Assembly (NCBI GenBank): GCA_963680875.1
Contig: OY804583.1
Span: forward strand, 31,795,331 to 31,859,330
Length of the DNA stretch: 64,000 bases
Reading direction: 5' to 3'
DNA from: Bathymodiolus brooksi
Lineage: Eukaryota > Mollusca > Bivalvia > Mytilida > Modiolidae
Shown here: positions 20,471 through 30,170 of the stretch, piece by piece
How the letters are laid out: each line of letters opens with the position of its first letter
Position numbering within the stretch: the stretch's first letter is position 1
Program-made: the position numbers and the translations under genes
The notes under the pieces: generated by a model
Seen by the model: only the letters and a program-made list of their open reading frames with translations
Databases searched by the model: none
What the model was told of the DNA's origin: nothing

Positions 20471-20723
20471 GGAACACACCACAGAATATGTTACTCATAT
20501 AGTGAATACATGCGGAACACACCACAGAATATGTTACTCATATAGTGAATACATGCGGAACACACCACAGAATATGTTACTCATATAGTGAATACCGGAA
20601 CACACCACAGAATATGTTACTCATATAGTGAATACATGCGGAACACACCACAGAATATGTTACTCATATAGTGAATACATGCGGAACACACCACAGAATA
20701 TGTTACTCATATAGTGAATACAT
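20469..20723 (+). repeat. 43-bp minisatellite, 6 copies
   Basis: The unit is gcggaacacaccacagaata followed by tgttactcatatagtgaatacat. Copies are identical except for a 3-bp deletion at the third/fourth junction (near 20,594). It starts exactly where the W copy at 20,366 would continue (aaaaagcggaacac versus aaaaaacacaacac at 22,430). Confidence 0.95.
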
Positions 20724-21194
20724 GTTTGAAACCACTATACGCAAACAAGCATAAATAGCATTAATAGGACATGAGCCCTCTTACCAGATTGGGATAAAGA
20801 CGAAGTGAACATCGTTTTATGCGAAACTCACAGCAAGTAACTAAGAGCGTAAAGACGTATAAGACAAAATGCTCGACACCACTATGCGACAACAAAAACA
20901 AATAACAACGTCTCTTCCGAAAGTCCTATTCCCGTGCGGCTCCTGGGTGAGTGTCATTACTATATACATGTTGTAGATACACATAAAATGAGAGAGAAAA
21001 AACACCCCGTCAAAGGCAAAAAAAACAAATCGAAGAAAGAGGCAAAATAGATACCCTAGTACAATAAAAATAACATGAAAACTATCACCATTAGGTGGAC
21101 ATGTTACATAATGCAACCGTAAATAGCAATAAAGGCCTAATTGATACATGTAGCAAACACATACCTGACCGCCCACTTAATACGTACAATCTGG
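20724..21194. other. Repeat-derived spacer
   Basis: It holds W/Y-like words on the - strand (gaggcaaaatagataccct; acaaaatgctcgacacc) but no clear boundaries. A 111-codon - strand frame lies here with no recognisable domain and is probably chance. Confidence 0.4.
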
Positions 21195-21545
21195 TCATAT
21201 TAGATATGGAATGCATAGATAATGCGGCAATGACAACATCAATGAACTTTTTCAGAGGTGTGTAATCATATCTGATATTGATACAGTGATTTGGTCAATG
21301 CTTTTACAAACATGAATAACGTTACATCGTATTTGGACAGCGCCCATGTTATGCTTACAGTTTAATGTCATACGACGGTCAGATAATCTTATCTGGCATG
21401 GTCAGTTTACAACCAATGTGTTTACACGAGCATCAAATCAATATACTGGTGCTGCTTTGACAACTGTTTTACCTGTTTTGTTCAAGTATTGTTATAAATA
21501 CTTTTATAGTGACAGCCGGAAACTTTGAGCCGTAGTGAAAGCGGG
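21195..21545 (+). repeat. Family Z, copy 3 (unexpanded), source-type of the satellite insert
   Basis: Ordered blocks are tatggaatgcatagataatg, aacatcaatgaactttttca, gtatttggacagcgcccatg, gacggtcagataatcttatc, and a 3' part 21,447-21,536. The reverse complement of that 3' part is about 91% identical over 90 bp to the insert found seven times in the satellite at 54.7-63.1 kb. Confidence 0.75.
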
Positions 21546-21640
21546 AGGTTTGGCGCTTTAAAATCTCAACCCACCATTTCTTTAGAAATGCCTGTATCAT
21601 GTCAGGGTCATTACGGTTTTCACAGTTTTCCGGGTGTTGA
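21535..21640 (+). repeat. Family Y fragment
   Basis: gaggtttggcgctttaaaat, caacccacc and gaaatgcctgtatcatgtca resemble the 5' half of Y. The match is weaker than the other copies. Confidence 0.4.
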
Positions 21641-21764
21641 CTGATTTGTCTGTTTATATACTTATGAGTTTTGACTTTCTCTTTGTAAGATTGTTCAGAG
21701 TTCGGTAATTTTGTTATTACCCTTATATACATGTATACATATATAGTTACAGCAGAAATGATAT

Positions 21765-21905
21765 TTAATTGTATTTGGCCAGTGTCCTTACTATGTTTAC
21801 AGTTGGATGTCATCCCACGGTCATATATAATGTTATCTGGTATGGACAGTTTACAACCTGTGTGTTTAAATGTGCAAGCATCTGCAAATTCAAATACACT
21901 TACCA
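21765..21905 (+). repeat. Family Z, copy 4
   Basis: tttggccagtgtccttacta, cccacggtcatatataatgt, tatctggtatggacagttta and tgcaagcatctgcaaattca match Z with a single core unit. Confidence 0.65.
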
Positions 21906-22129
21906 CAACGCGAAAACCAATATTTGGATTTCCTACGTTTTCTCACGTGTTTTGTGTTATGTTCAGTGATTGAAGGTGAGATGTGGTTGGGTTTTGTTAA
22001 CTGATATTGGTGGAATTGTTGCTCAGCACTGTTTAAGCTTTCATTTCACAATCAAAAAAATTCCAAAATATATTAATGCAATTTAATGTCATATCACATA
22101 TTAGTTTATCGTGAAAAAGTGGTTGAGTT

Positions 22130-22324
22130 GACTCCTCCCATATCAGGCTCCGGAGTGTTATTTGGGCCTATGCGGAGTTACCACGAAACATCCGCATTGG
22201 CACTCACAGGCTCCCTACTACCGACGTCATTACCATGACCAACACGCCGGAGACTGCCGACCTCAATACGGAGAGGGATTTCCTTGACATTATAACACAA
22301 TAAAGAATACAACCCCACAGCAAG
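22130..22324. other. GC-richer repeat-like segment
   Basis: It is more GC-rich than the rest of the window, with a weak cggag...ctccg pairing (ctccggagtg, acgccggagact). It abuts the W copy at 22,325 and may be its continuation. No gene was identified. Confidence 0.35.
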
Positions 22325-22490
22325 ACAATAAACGTCTGGAAAAATCGAAGTGGTAATCAAGAATAGACAATGCAGAGACTCTGGCAACATTGGTCATACA
22401 AGACACAGGACGAAGACATACAAAACAAAAAACACAACACAACAAAGAAAGCAAAAAAACAAAAGATGAGCAACACGGACCCCGCCAAAA
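22325..22490 (-). repeat. Family W, longest copy
   Basis: ggtaatcaagaatagacaat, gagactctggcaacattg and gacacaggacgaagacatac are the reverse complement of the W blocks. It extends further, through caacacggacccc, than other copies. Confidence 0.6.
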
Positions 22491-23066
22491 TGTTCGTGCT
22501 CGCAAAGGTTAACCAGTTCCTGCTTTTTATAAGACACCACCCTTGTTATTAATTAATTCATTTTGGACACCATTATGAGTACATTATGTACAAACACATT
22601 TTTGAGCAACCATTGACATTAGATACATTAGATACATGTGGTGTTTGGCCATTATGTATTAATTGATATTTGCATATTGTTGTTTTCTAATGTCATGAAC
22701 CTAGCATCTTAAGAAAATTCAGGTGCCTTAAATCCTTTGGTGGACCTATTACTTACGGTGTAAAGACATATCGATCCTGTTAATCTGTAATTGGTGTGGA
22801 TTCTTTTGATATTGAAGCATAATTTTTCTATGTGAACATGATTGTGTGTGACCACTATTTTGCTTTAGGCTACTGCACATATCAATGGTTTAATTAACGA
22901 TCACCCAACTACTGTGAATCCTTTTATTGTAAGAATGAACATGGCTACCAAAAAGGTTCACCAAAAAAACAAGAAAGAAAATATACAGGAACACTTTACC
23001 TACTTTGCCGACTTAAAACAATACTGGGTTGTAAATACTAGCCACCCCTCCCTTTCCCCACTTCCA
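22491..23066. other. AT-rich spacer, no gene seen
   Basis: Only short frames are present and no shared repeat is recognised. Confidence 0.45.
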
Positions 23067-23102
23067 TTCTCTCTCTCTCTGTCTCTCTCTCTCTCTCTCT
23101 CC
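23067..23102 (+). repeat. (CT)n microsatellite
   Basis: A run of ctctctctctctgtctctct continuing as pure CT, about 36 bp, with one G interruption. Confidence 0.9.
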
Positions 23103-23880
23103 AATGCATCCGATTTATAGCAAAACACAGACAATCAAACAATCACAACACTCACCTTGCCTCCATACGTTGCACTTATCATGGATTATAAACAATTCGA
23201 CCAATCTCATGTTTAGAATTGTACTACTAACAGATACAACTAATACATAATTTATCATGTTCCAAGATAAGGAACTATTTTCCTACAATCCATTACGTAA
23301 ATAAAATTATAAATATGGCGCAGCTACAAATAGTTTGCAAAGTTTTTTTTCCGCAATATGGTGCAGTTGTAATTGCTTGCAACGTGACTCATATAAATGA
23401 TAGCATAATAGTTATGAAAAAATGTTCAAAAGTGAATTGTTGTACCACTGTTTACTACAAAATAAGATTTTAAAGTACGATTTATGTAACACTTTTAACC
23501 TTCCTCTGATATATGTGCGCGATATGTCTTATTAACTGTCATGTTCTACAGGGGCGTTATTTATCTCTTTTTTTATAAAATGTTTATCCTTTACCGACTT
23601 ATTTCTGGGAAGATTAGAAATTATTTTGATAGATTATGTTGTCTTCCTGTGGCGTGTATTGACAGAAGTAAAGATTATCGCTCAACTACAAGATAGTGAC
23701 GTTTCACAACCATTTGTGGGCATGAGTAATACTCATTATTGACCCTACTGTAACTGTGACATGTAGACCAGCAATATAAGCCTTGTTCCTTTCTCTTAAT
23801 TTGTTTCACAAGTGTGATAAGACGTAGATATGTAACTAAGAGAAAAGTAGAAACACCTTCATTAGGTGCGCTAAGGTCAC
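23103..23880. other. AT-rich spacer, no gene seen
   Basis: A weak near-duplication (gcgcagctacaaatagtttgcaa / tggtgcagttgtaattgcttgcaa) lies near 23,317-23,384. Nothing else was noted. Confidence 0.45.
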
Positions 23881-23886
23881 ATTAGA

Positions 23887-23949
23887 GTATACTTAATCGA
23901 ACACACCCTTGTATCATTAAGATAAAAGGGTGCGTTCGATTAAGTATTC
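23887..23949. repeat. Hairpin / small palindrome
   Basis: gtatacttaatcgaacacac and cctt on the left pair with aagggtgcgttcgattaagt and attc on the right: a 24-bp stem with two mismatches and a 15-bp loop. Confidence 0.75.
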
Positions 23950-24013
23950 TTTAGCTTGGATAATCCACTTGCAATGACGCTCAACATTTTTAGTTTGTGT
24001 TTGCGGTTTTTTT

Positions 24014-24032
24014 TTGGGGGGGGGGGGGGGGT
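24014..24032 (+). repeat. Poly-G tract
   Basis: tttttttttgggggggggg-type junction with an uninterrupted G run of more than 15. The exact length may be uncertain in an assembly. Confidence 0.85.
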
Positions 24033-24147
24033 TTCTTGTCTTCACTTAATATGAAATATGTATATAATATTATATAAGTTCATTTTGCATTAATTCATGT
24101 ATGTATTGGAGAAGACGTTTCTAAGTTGTGAAACTTGTGTCCTATCC

Positions 24148-24348
24148 CAGGGGTGGATCCAGGGGAAGCGCACCCGCCCCCCCCCCCCCCCCCCTAAAAT
24201 TGGAAAAAATATGATTTTTTTTTGGCGTAAAATCGTGATTTTTCACACGAAATACCCCAAAAACTTTCGTGCCTCCCTCCGCTCGGCGCAATTTTTTTAA
24301 GTGCGTCCCCCCCCCCCCCCCTAGCTTGAAATCTTGGATCCGCCCCTG
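24148..24348. mobile_element. 201-bp non-autonomous DNA element with poly-C tracts
   Basis: The left end CAGGGGTGGATCCA and the right end (inverse CAGGGGCGGATCCA) are terminal inverted repeats, followed on each side by long C runs on the + strand (about 24,175-24,194 and 24,307-24,321). TATCC at 24,143-24,147 and 24,349-24,353 fits a 5-bp target duplication. Elements with GGATCC-containing ends next to homopolymer runs are widespread in marine invertebrate genomes as far as I recall. The superfamily is not determined. Confidence 0.7.
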
Positions 24349-24994
24349 TATCCAATTGTTTCTTATTGAACAATAAAATATGCTTAAAGTATTAGGCGCG
24401 CTAAATATCAAAAGATTCTAAAGCCAAATAATTTTAAAATCATTGTTTTCTTTATGAGCAAGAAAATCAAAGGGTTTAAACAGAATAACCAAAGTCGGCT
24501 ATGGTCGCCTATACCTGAGGGATGAGAATCTTATTTTTAATAACAATTTCGTTTAGGAACTTTAAATTTCAATAATAAGATTGGAGTCTGTCGTTTTCTT
24601 TTACATCCATATGCTTTGTTAATAAAAGACATTAACTACAATTGCTTCGTATCGAAATTAATAAGTGGCCTACTGAATTTGTAGATCCACATTTTGATGG
24701 CTTTTTCATATTATATTTGTTCGTGAGTACTAAAATTCGTGGATTCCGAATTATCAAACACACCCCTCCAGATACACGGGGGGACATTGGTCACGAAAAT
24801 AAACAAAAAACAACACAAAAAAACTACACGTGGAGGTGAACCCAAGTGGAACAGTTTATGCTTTCTAGTCACCCAAGTCATAAGAAATGTCATACTAAAG
24901 AATACTCCTGAAATGAAATCAGAACAACAGTAAAATAAATAAAATTAAAAAAAACCCGAAAGGTTCCGTATCAAATGTTTTATATATAAGAAAT
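24349..24994. other. No gene recognised
   Basis: AT-rich spacer. Short overlapping frames on both strands near 24,640-24,930 contain repeat-like cacggggggaca words only. Confidence 0.4.
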
Positions 24995-25250
24995 GTTTAA
25001 AGATACCAAAGGGGTAATCTGAAGCCATAAATCAGAGAAGAACAGACAACACAGTGGTCAAAAGAAAAAGGACAAAAGACCAAGACGATCTACCTAACAT
25101 TACACAGAAAACTAAAAACCGAAAAACACGAAGCCCACAACACTCCTGGTGTGAACTCTTGTTGTCCGGAAGGGTAAACAGTTCCTACTCCATATGTGGC
25201 ACCCGTCGTGTTACTCCTTCACAAAACCCGGTGATCAATCATGTACGAGG
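24995..25250 (+). repeat. Family V, best dispersed copy (relative of the satellite)
   Basis: The stretch 24,995-25,064 (gtttaaagataccaaagggg, taatctgaagccataaatca, gagaagaacagacaacacag, tggtcaaaag) aligns over its full 70 bp with the 74-bp satellite monomer. The rest of the copy (aacattacacagaaaactaa, acacgaagcccacaacactc, ccatatgtggcacccgtcgt) is not in the satellite. V is therefore a larger dispersed element of which only the first 70 bp was tandemised. Confidence 0.8.
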
Positions 25251-26606
25251 AAAGGACCGGATTGTGACTATGACAAACGCAACATATATGTGGTCTTTTT
25301 TTAAACATCTACTCGGTAGCGATTAACCAAGTAATGGTGACGACCGTAGAACTTTCGACGTGATGACTTACTACTTGGTTCAGTATCTTTCTTGTTAGCA
25401 GCAACACTCTGTCAAGAAAATCATAATAGGAACCACAAGCTCTGGAATGATGGATAAACTAAGAGATGTATACTCCATGTGCAGGTGATGCTGGAATGTT
25501 GCTACATATAAATGGAAAATTCACAATTAGAAAATTTAAATCATTTCTTTTGTGATAAAGTTTAGTTCTTACCAGGCCCTCATTGTCAATTTCGAGGTGT
25601 AGATCAAGGTATGAAGCAGACCTAGCTATATATATCGTGTCCTTTATTTCAAGCTCAATGGGACAGATGCAATCAACAAAATCAACAAACTTACAAATAT
25701 AAGGGCATCTTCTATATAGATAAACGTCAATTAAAGGATCGAGCTAGCTTGGTTTTTTTAACAAGCTCCAGCATGAAGTCTGCCGTGAAAGCGTTATTTC
25801 CTAATTCAATTAAGGAAACAGTGATTCAAGTGTTCTCTTTTAAAGCCTGTCAAAACATTTACCTATTGGGAAGCGAGATGTATTATTCTAGTGTATTGAT
25901 AAAATGGTTTTACAATAAAAATGGAAGGATGACGGACACCCTCTATGAACAGATATAAAAACAAAAACGTAGATATCAAATTTTGTGCGCACAAACAGGT
26001 ACATTCAAAATCGCGAGATTGAAAAGCCAATATTAGGTATGCATGACCACAACTTCGTCACTGGCAACATATTTCAATTTGTTTAACGATTTCTGATACC
26101 ATTTTAAAGTCCCACGAACTATGATTGTTCTTTGTCCAGTTGTCACCTTTTAGGAGCCGATGTTATTGAAATGTGTAAACCACATGTCATGTATGTCAAT
26201 AGGATACGTACGATTTCCCGCCATATTAAGGTTGATATTCTTTCATTGTTAGCCTGCCATTGCTTAAATTGGACAATGACGTCAAACGTTCTAAATTTAA
26301 AAAGCCAACGAGATTGGCGACATTGTGGTTGTAGGAAATATGTGTATTTTAATAGTTATTATTGAAATTCCATGTTATTGTATCATTTATTATAAATTGT
26401 TTGTAATTGTGTCCTCGAAACACTCAAAAACAATAAACAAAAATTTGACCTTGATCTAATAAAAACAAATTGGTCAGGGACGTAACACTAAACGTAGTTC
26501 AGATCATAATACTAACAATTAAACTAGACGAATCTACCATTAGGTATGTAGAAACATCTATATTATGTCTTCTGGGTCTTTGTTTATCTCAATGATTTGA
26601 AATATA
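25251..26606. other. Gene-free region with one dispersed repeat
   Basis: 25,398-25,515 is the second copy of the repeat at 17,968-18,083. The remainder is AT-rich with no recognised gene. Confidence 0.5.
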
Positions 26607-26700
26607 GTCTGTTTTAATATTGTTGAAACTATCGTTTGTTTTTTAAATAAAGTCTGTTTCAACATTGTTGAATTTAACGTGTGTTTTATAAATATAGCTT
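26607..26700 (+). repeat. ~45-bp duplication, two diverged copies
   Basis: agtctgttttaatattgttg...ttttttaaataa is followed by agtctgtttcaacattgttg...tttataaata. Each has paired aatattgttga-type words. Confidence 0.6.
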
Positions 26701-26814
26701 GTTCTCCTTAAAATGCAAAATGCAAATTCCTATCTATCCTATAATCATTATGTTTTCAGTCATTATAGAAAGATATCTTTTAATATTAGCATTATACCCT
26801 TCCGCAGCAAGTAG

Positions 26815-27068
26815 CCTTCGTTGTCGTGATCGTATGATAGTTGGATTTACAACTACATATGCAATCAGTGCCTATCACCACTAACGCTGTGAGTTCGAAT
26901 CCCGCTCAGGCGAGGTGTACTCGATACAACTTTGTGTGTCCTGTTGCAATTCACAGACAAACTTTATTACATAGTGTTGTATCGTGTACACCTAGCTTGA
27001 GCGGGATTCGAACACACAACTTCAGTAATGATAGGCACTGATTGCAAAGATGATCCCGACCACGAAGG
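26815..27068. repeat. Inverted pair of SINE heads
   Basis: The + strand arm 26,860-26,930 holds GAGTTCGAATCCCGCTCAGG (a perfect Pol III B box) and gtgtactcgatacaac. The - strand arm ending at 27,046 holds its inverse (cgggattcgaac). Pairing extends outward to ccttcgttgtcgtgatc at 26,815 and gatcccgaccacgaagg ending at 27,068, with about 30 extra bases in the left arm. It is likely two SINE or tRNA-like heads in head-to-head arrangement. No intact tRNA cloverleaf was found. Confidence 0.7.
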
Positions 27069-27669
27069 CACCGTTGTGTGTGATCTTTTGGAATCGCAAG
27101 ATGAATGCAATATAAGTGTCGATATAATATTTTACAATCGCCAAAGGTTTCTGACGTTCGTACCAATACATTTTAATATTTTCCGTTAATATATTCAACT
27201 ATATATACCACAAGGTAATATCGATCACAACTATAAAAGAACAAATTATGAAAATCAATTATTTTGAGGAAGAAGCGGCAAAAAACATTTCTGCATTTAC
27301 GATCAATGTAGTTATTAATAACTTCATTTTATCACTTTGAGGACCAATCAAAATACGTTATTTCAGCTTTGTCCGAGGACATCGTTATGTTACAAATAAA
27401 ACTTGCTGCACGATTATTACAACACATTAATCATATGTGTTTTCAGTAAGCTAAAGATCAAAGGAAATTGACAGTTCTATGACGTATTAATTATATTTTA
27501 ATCAATTACAATGTTGTCAATTGTGTTAATGTTTCCACAGAGGTGCACGGTTGTCTATGATTGATTGTACAATGTAATTGGTATTGTTCATGATAACTGA
27601 TTTTTCCACAAATCTTTGAGTTGCATAGATGACTGTTTAGCGATATTTATTGAGTAGCAATCAGAAACG
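27069..27669. other. AT-rich junction region before the satellite
   Basis: No gene or shared repeat is seen. The satellite begins abruptly after gagtagcaatcagaaac, which may hold a remnant of the preceding unit (taatcagaa). Confidence 0.5.
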
Positions 27670-30170
27670 TTTGAAGATATCAAAAGTGTGGTAATCAGAA
27701 GCCATAAATATAAGAGAAAGACAGACAAAATAATGGCCAAAGGTTTGAAGATATCAAAAGTGTAGTAATCAGAAGTCATAAATATAAGAGAAAGAGAGAC
27801 AAAATAATGGCTAAAGGTTTGAAGATATCAAAAGTGTAGTAATCAGAAGTCATAAATATAAGAGAAAGACAGACAAAATAATGGCCAAAGGTTTGAAGAT
27901 ATCAAAAGTGTAATAATCAGAAGTCATCAATATAAAAGAAAGACAGACAAAATAATGGCCAAAGGTTTGAAGATATCAAAAGTGTAATAATCAGAAGTCA
28001 TCAATATAAAAGAAAGACAGACAAAATAATGGCCAAAGGTTTGAAGATATCAAAAGTGTAATCAGAAGCTAAAAAAATAAGAGAAAGACAGACAAAATAA
28101 TGGTCAAAGGTTTGAAGATATCAGAAGTGTAGTAACCAGAAGTCATAAATATAAAAAAAGACAGACAAAATAATGGCCAAAGGTTTGAAGATATCAAAAG
28201 TGTAATAATCAGAAGTCATCAATATAAATGAAAGACAGACAAAATAAAGGCCAAAGGTTTGAAGATATCAAAAGTGTAATAATCAGAAGCCATCAATATA
28301 AGAGAAAGACAGACAAAATAATGGCCAATGGCTTGAAGATATCAGAAGTGTAGTAACCAGAAGCCATAAATATAAGAGAAAGACAGACAAAATAATGACC
28401 AATGGTTTGAAGATATCAAAAGTGTAGTAATCAGACGCCATCAATATAAGAGAAAGACAGACAAAATAATGGCCAAAGGTTTGAAGATATCAAAAGTGTA
28501 GTAATCAGAAGCCATAAATATAAGAGAAAGACAGACAAAATAATGGCCAATGGTTTGAAGATATCAAAAGTGTAGTAATCAGAAGCCATAAAAATAAGAG
28601 AAAGACAGACAAAATAATGGCCAAAGGTTTGCAGATATCAAAAGTGTAGTAATCAGAAGCCATAAATATAAGAGAAAGACAGACAAAATAATGGCCAAAG
28701 GTTTGAAGATATCAAAAGTGTAGTAATCAGAAGCCATAAATATAAGAGAAAGACAGACAAAATAATGGCCAAAGGTTTGAAGATATCAAAAGTGTAGTAA
28801 TCAGAAGCCATAAATATAAAAGAAAGACAGACAAAATAATGGCCAAAGATTTGAAGATATCAAAAGTGTAATAATCAGAAGCCATCAATATAAGAGAAAG
28901 ACAGACAAAATAATGGCCAATGGTTTGAAGATATCAAAAGTGTAGTAATCAGAAGCCATCAATATAAGAGAAAGACAGAAAAAATAATGGCCAAAGGTTT
29001 GAAGATATCAGAAGTGTAGTAATCAGAAGTCATAAAAATAAGAGAAAGACAGACAAAATAATGGCCAAAGGTTTGAAGATATCAAAAGTGTAGTAACCAG
29101 AAGTCATAAATATAAGAGAAAGACAGACAAAATAATGGCCAAAGGTTTGAAGATATCAAAAGTGTAGTAATCAGAAGTCATAAATATAAGAGAAAGAGAG
29201 ACAAAATAATGGCTAAAGGTTTGAAGATATCAAAAGTGTAATAATCAGAAGTCATCAATATAAAAGAAAGACAGACAAAATAATGGCCAAAGGTTTGAAG
29301 ATATCAAAAGTGTAATAATCAGAAGTCATCAATATAAAAGAAAGACAGACAAAATAATGGCCAAAGGTTTGAAGATATCAAAAGTGTAATCAGAAGCTAA
29401 AAAAATAAGAGAAAGACAGACAAAATAATGGTCAAAGGTTTGAAGATATCAGAAGTGTAGTAACCAGAAGTCATAAATATAAGAGAAAGACAGACAAAAT
29501 AATGGCCAAAGGTTTGAAGATATCAAAAGTGTAGTAATCAGAAGTCATAAATATAAGAGAAAGAGAGACAAAATAATGGCCAAAGGTTTGAAGATATCAA
29601 AAGTGTAATAATCAGAAGTCATCAATATAAAAGAAAGACAGACAAAATAATGGCCAAAGGTTTGAAGATATCAAAAGTGTAATAATCAGAAGTCATCAAT
29701 ATAAAAGAAAGACAGATAAAATAATGGCCAAAGGCTTGAAGATATCAAAAGTGTAATCAGAAGCTAAAAAAATAAGAGAAAGACAGACAAAATAATGGTC
29801 AAAGGTTTGAAGATATCAGAAGTGTAGTAACCAGAAGTCATAAATATAAGAGAAAGACAGACAAAATAATGGCCAAAGGTTTGAAGATATCAAAAGTGTA
29901 ATAATCAGAAGTCATCAATATAAAAGAAAGACAGACAAAATAATGGCCAAAGGTTTGAAGATATCAAAAGTGTAATAATCAGAAGTCATCAATATAAAAG
30001 AAAGACAGACAAAATAATGGCCAAAGGTTTGAAGATATCAAAAGTGTAATCAGAAGCTAAAAAAATAAGAGAAAGACAGACAAAATAATGGTCAAAGGTT
30101 TGAAGATATCAGAAGTGTAGTAACCAGAAGTCATAAATATAAAAAAAAGACAGACAAAATAATGGCCAAT
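27670..30170 (+). repeat. Satellite block 1: 19-monomer and 5-monomer higher-order repeats
   Basis: The marker aaagagagac at 27,791 recurs at 29,193 (1,402 bp, 19 monomers less 4 bp) and again at 29,560 (367 bp, 5 monomers less 3 bp). The 5-monomer set ending in gtgtaatcagaagctaaaaa is repeated successively at about 29,390, 29,755 and 30,050. Confidence 0.85.

Noticed and set aside
20841..21176. 111-codon - strand frame rich in cysteine and phenylalanine
   Set aside because: Composition fits random AT-rich DNA with repeat words. No domain or splice context was recognised.
21469..21906. 145-codon - strand frame
   Set aside because: It lies antisense across family Z, Y and the 12,022-type repeat, and shows no recognisable domain.
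23067..23102. Functional GAGA-type promoter element at the CT run
   Set aside because: A plain dinucleotide microsatellite with no gene beside it.
24142..24411. 89-codon glycine-rich - strand frame
   Set aside because: The glycine run is the translated poly-C tract of the 201-bp DNA element.
26893..26912. tRNA gene (perfect B box gttcgaatcccgc)
   Set aside because: No matching A box with cloverleaf or acceptor stem. The surrounding sequence matches SINE heads.
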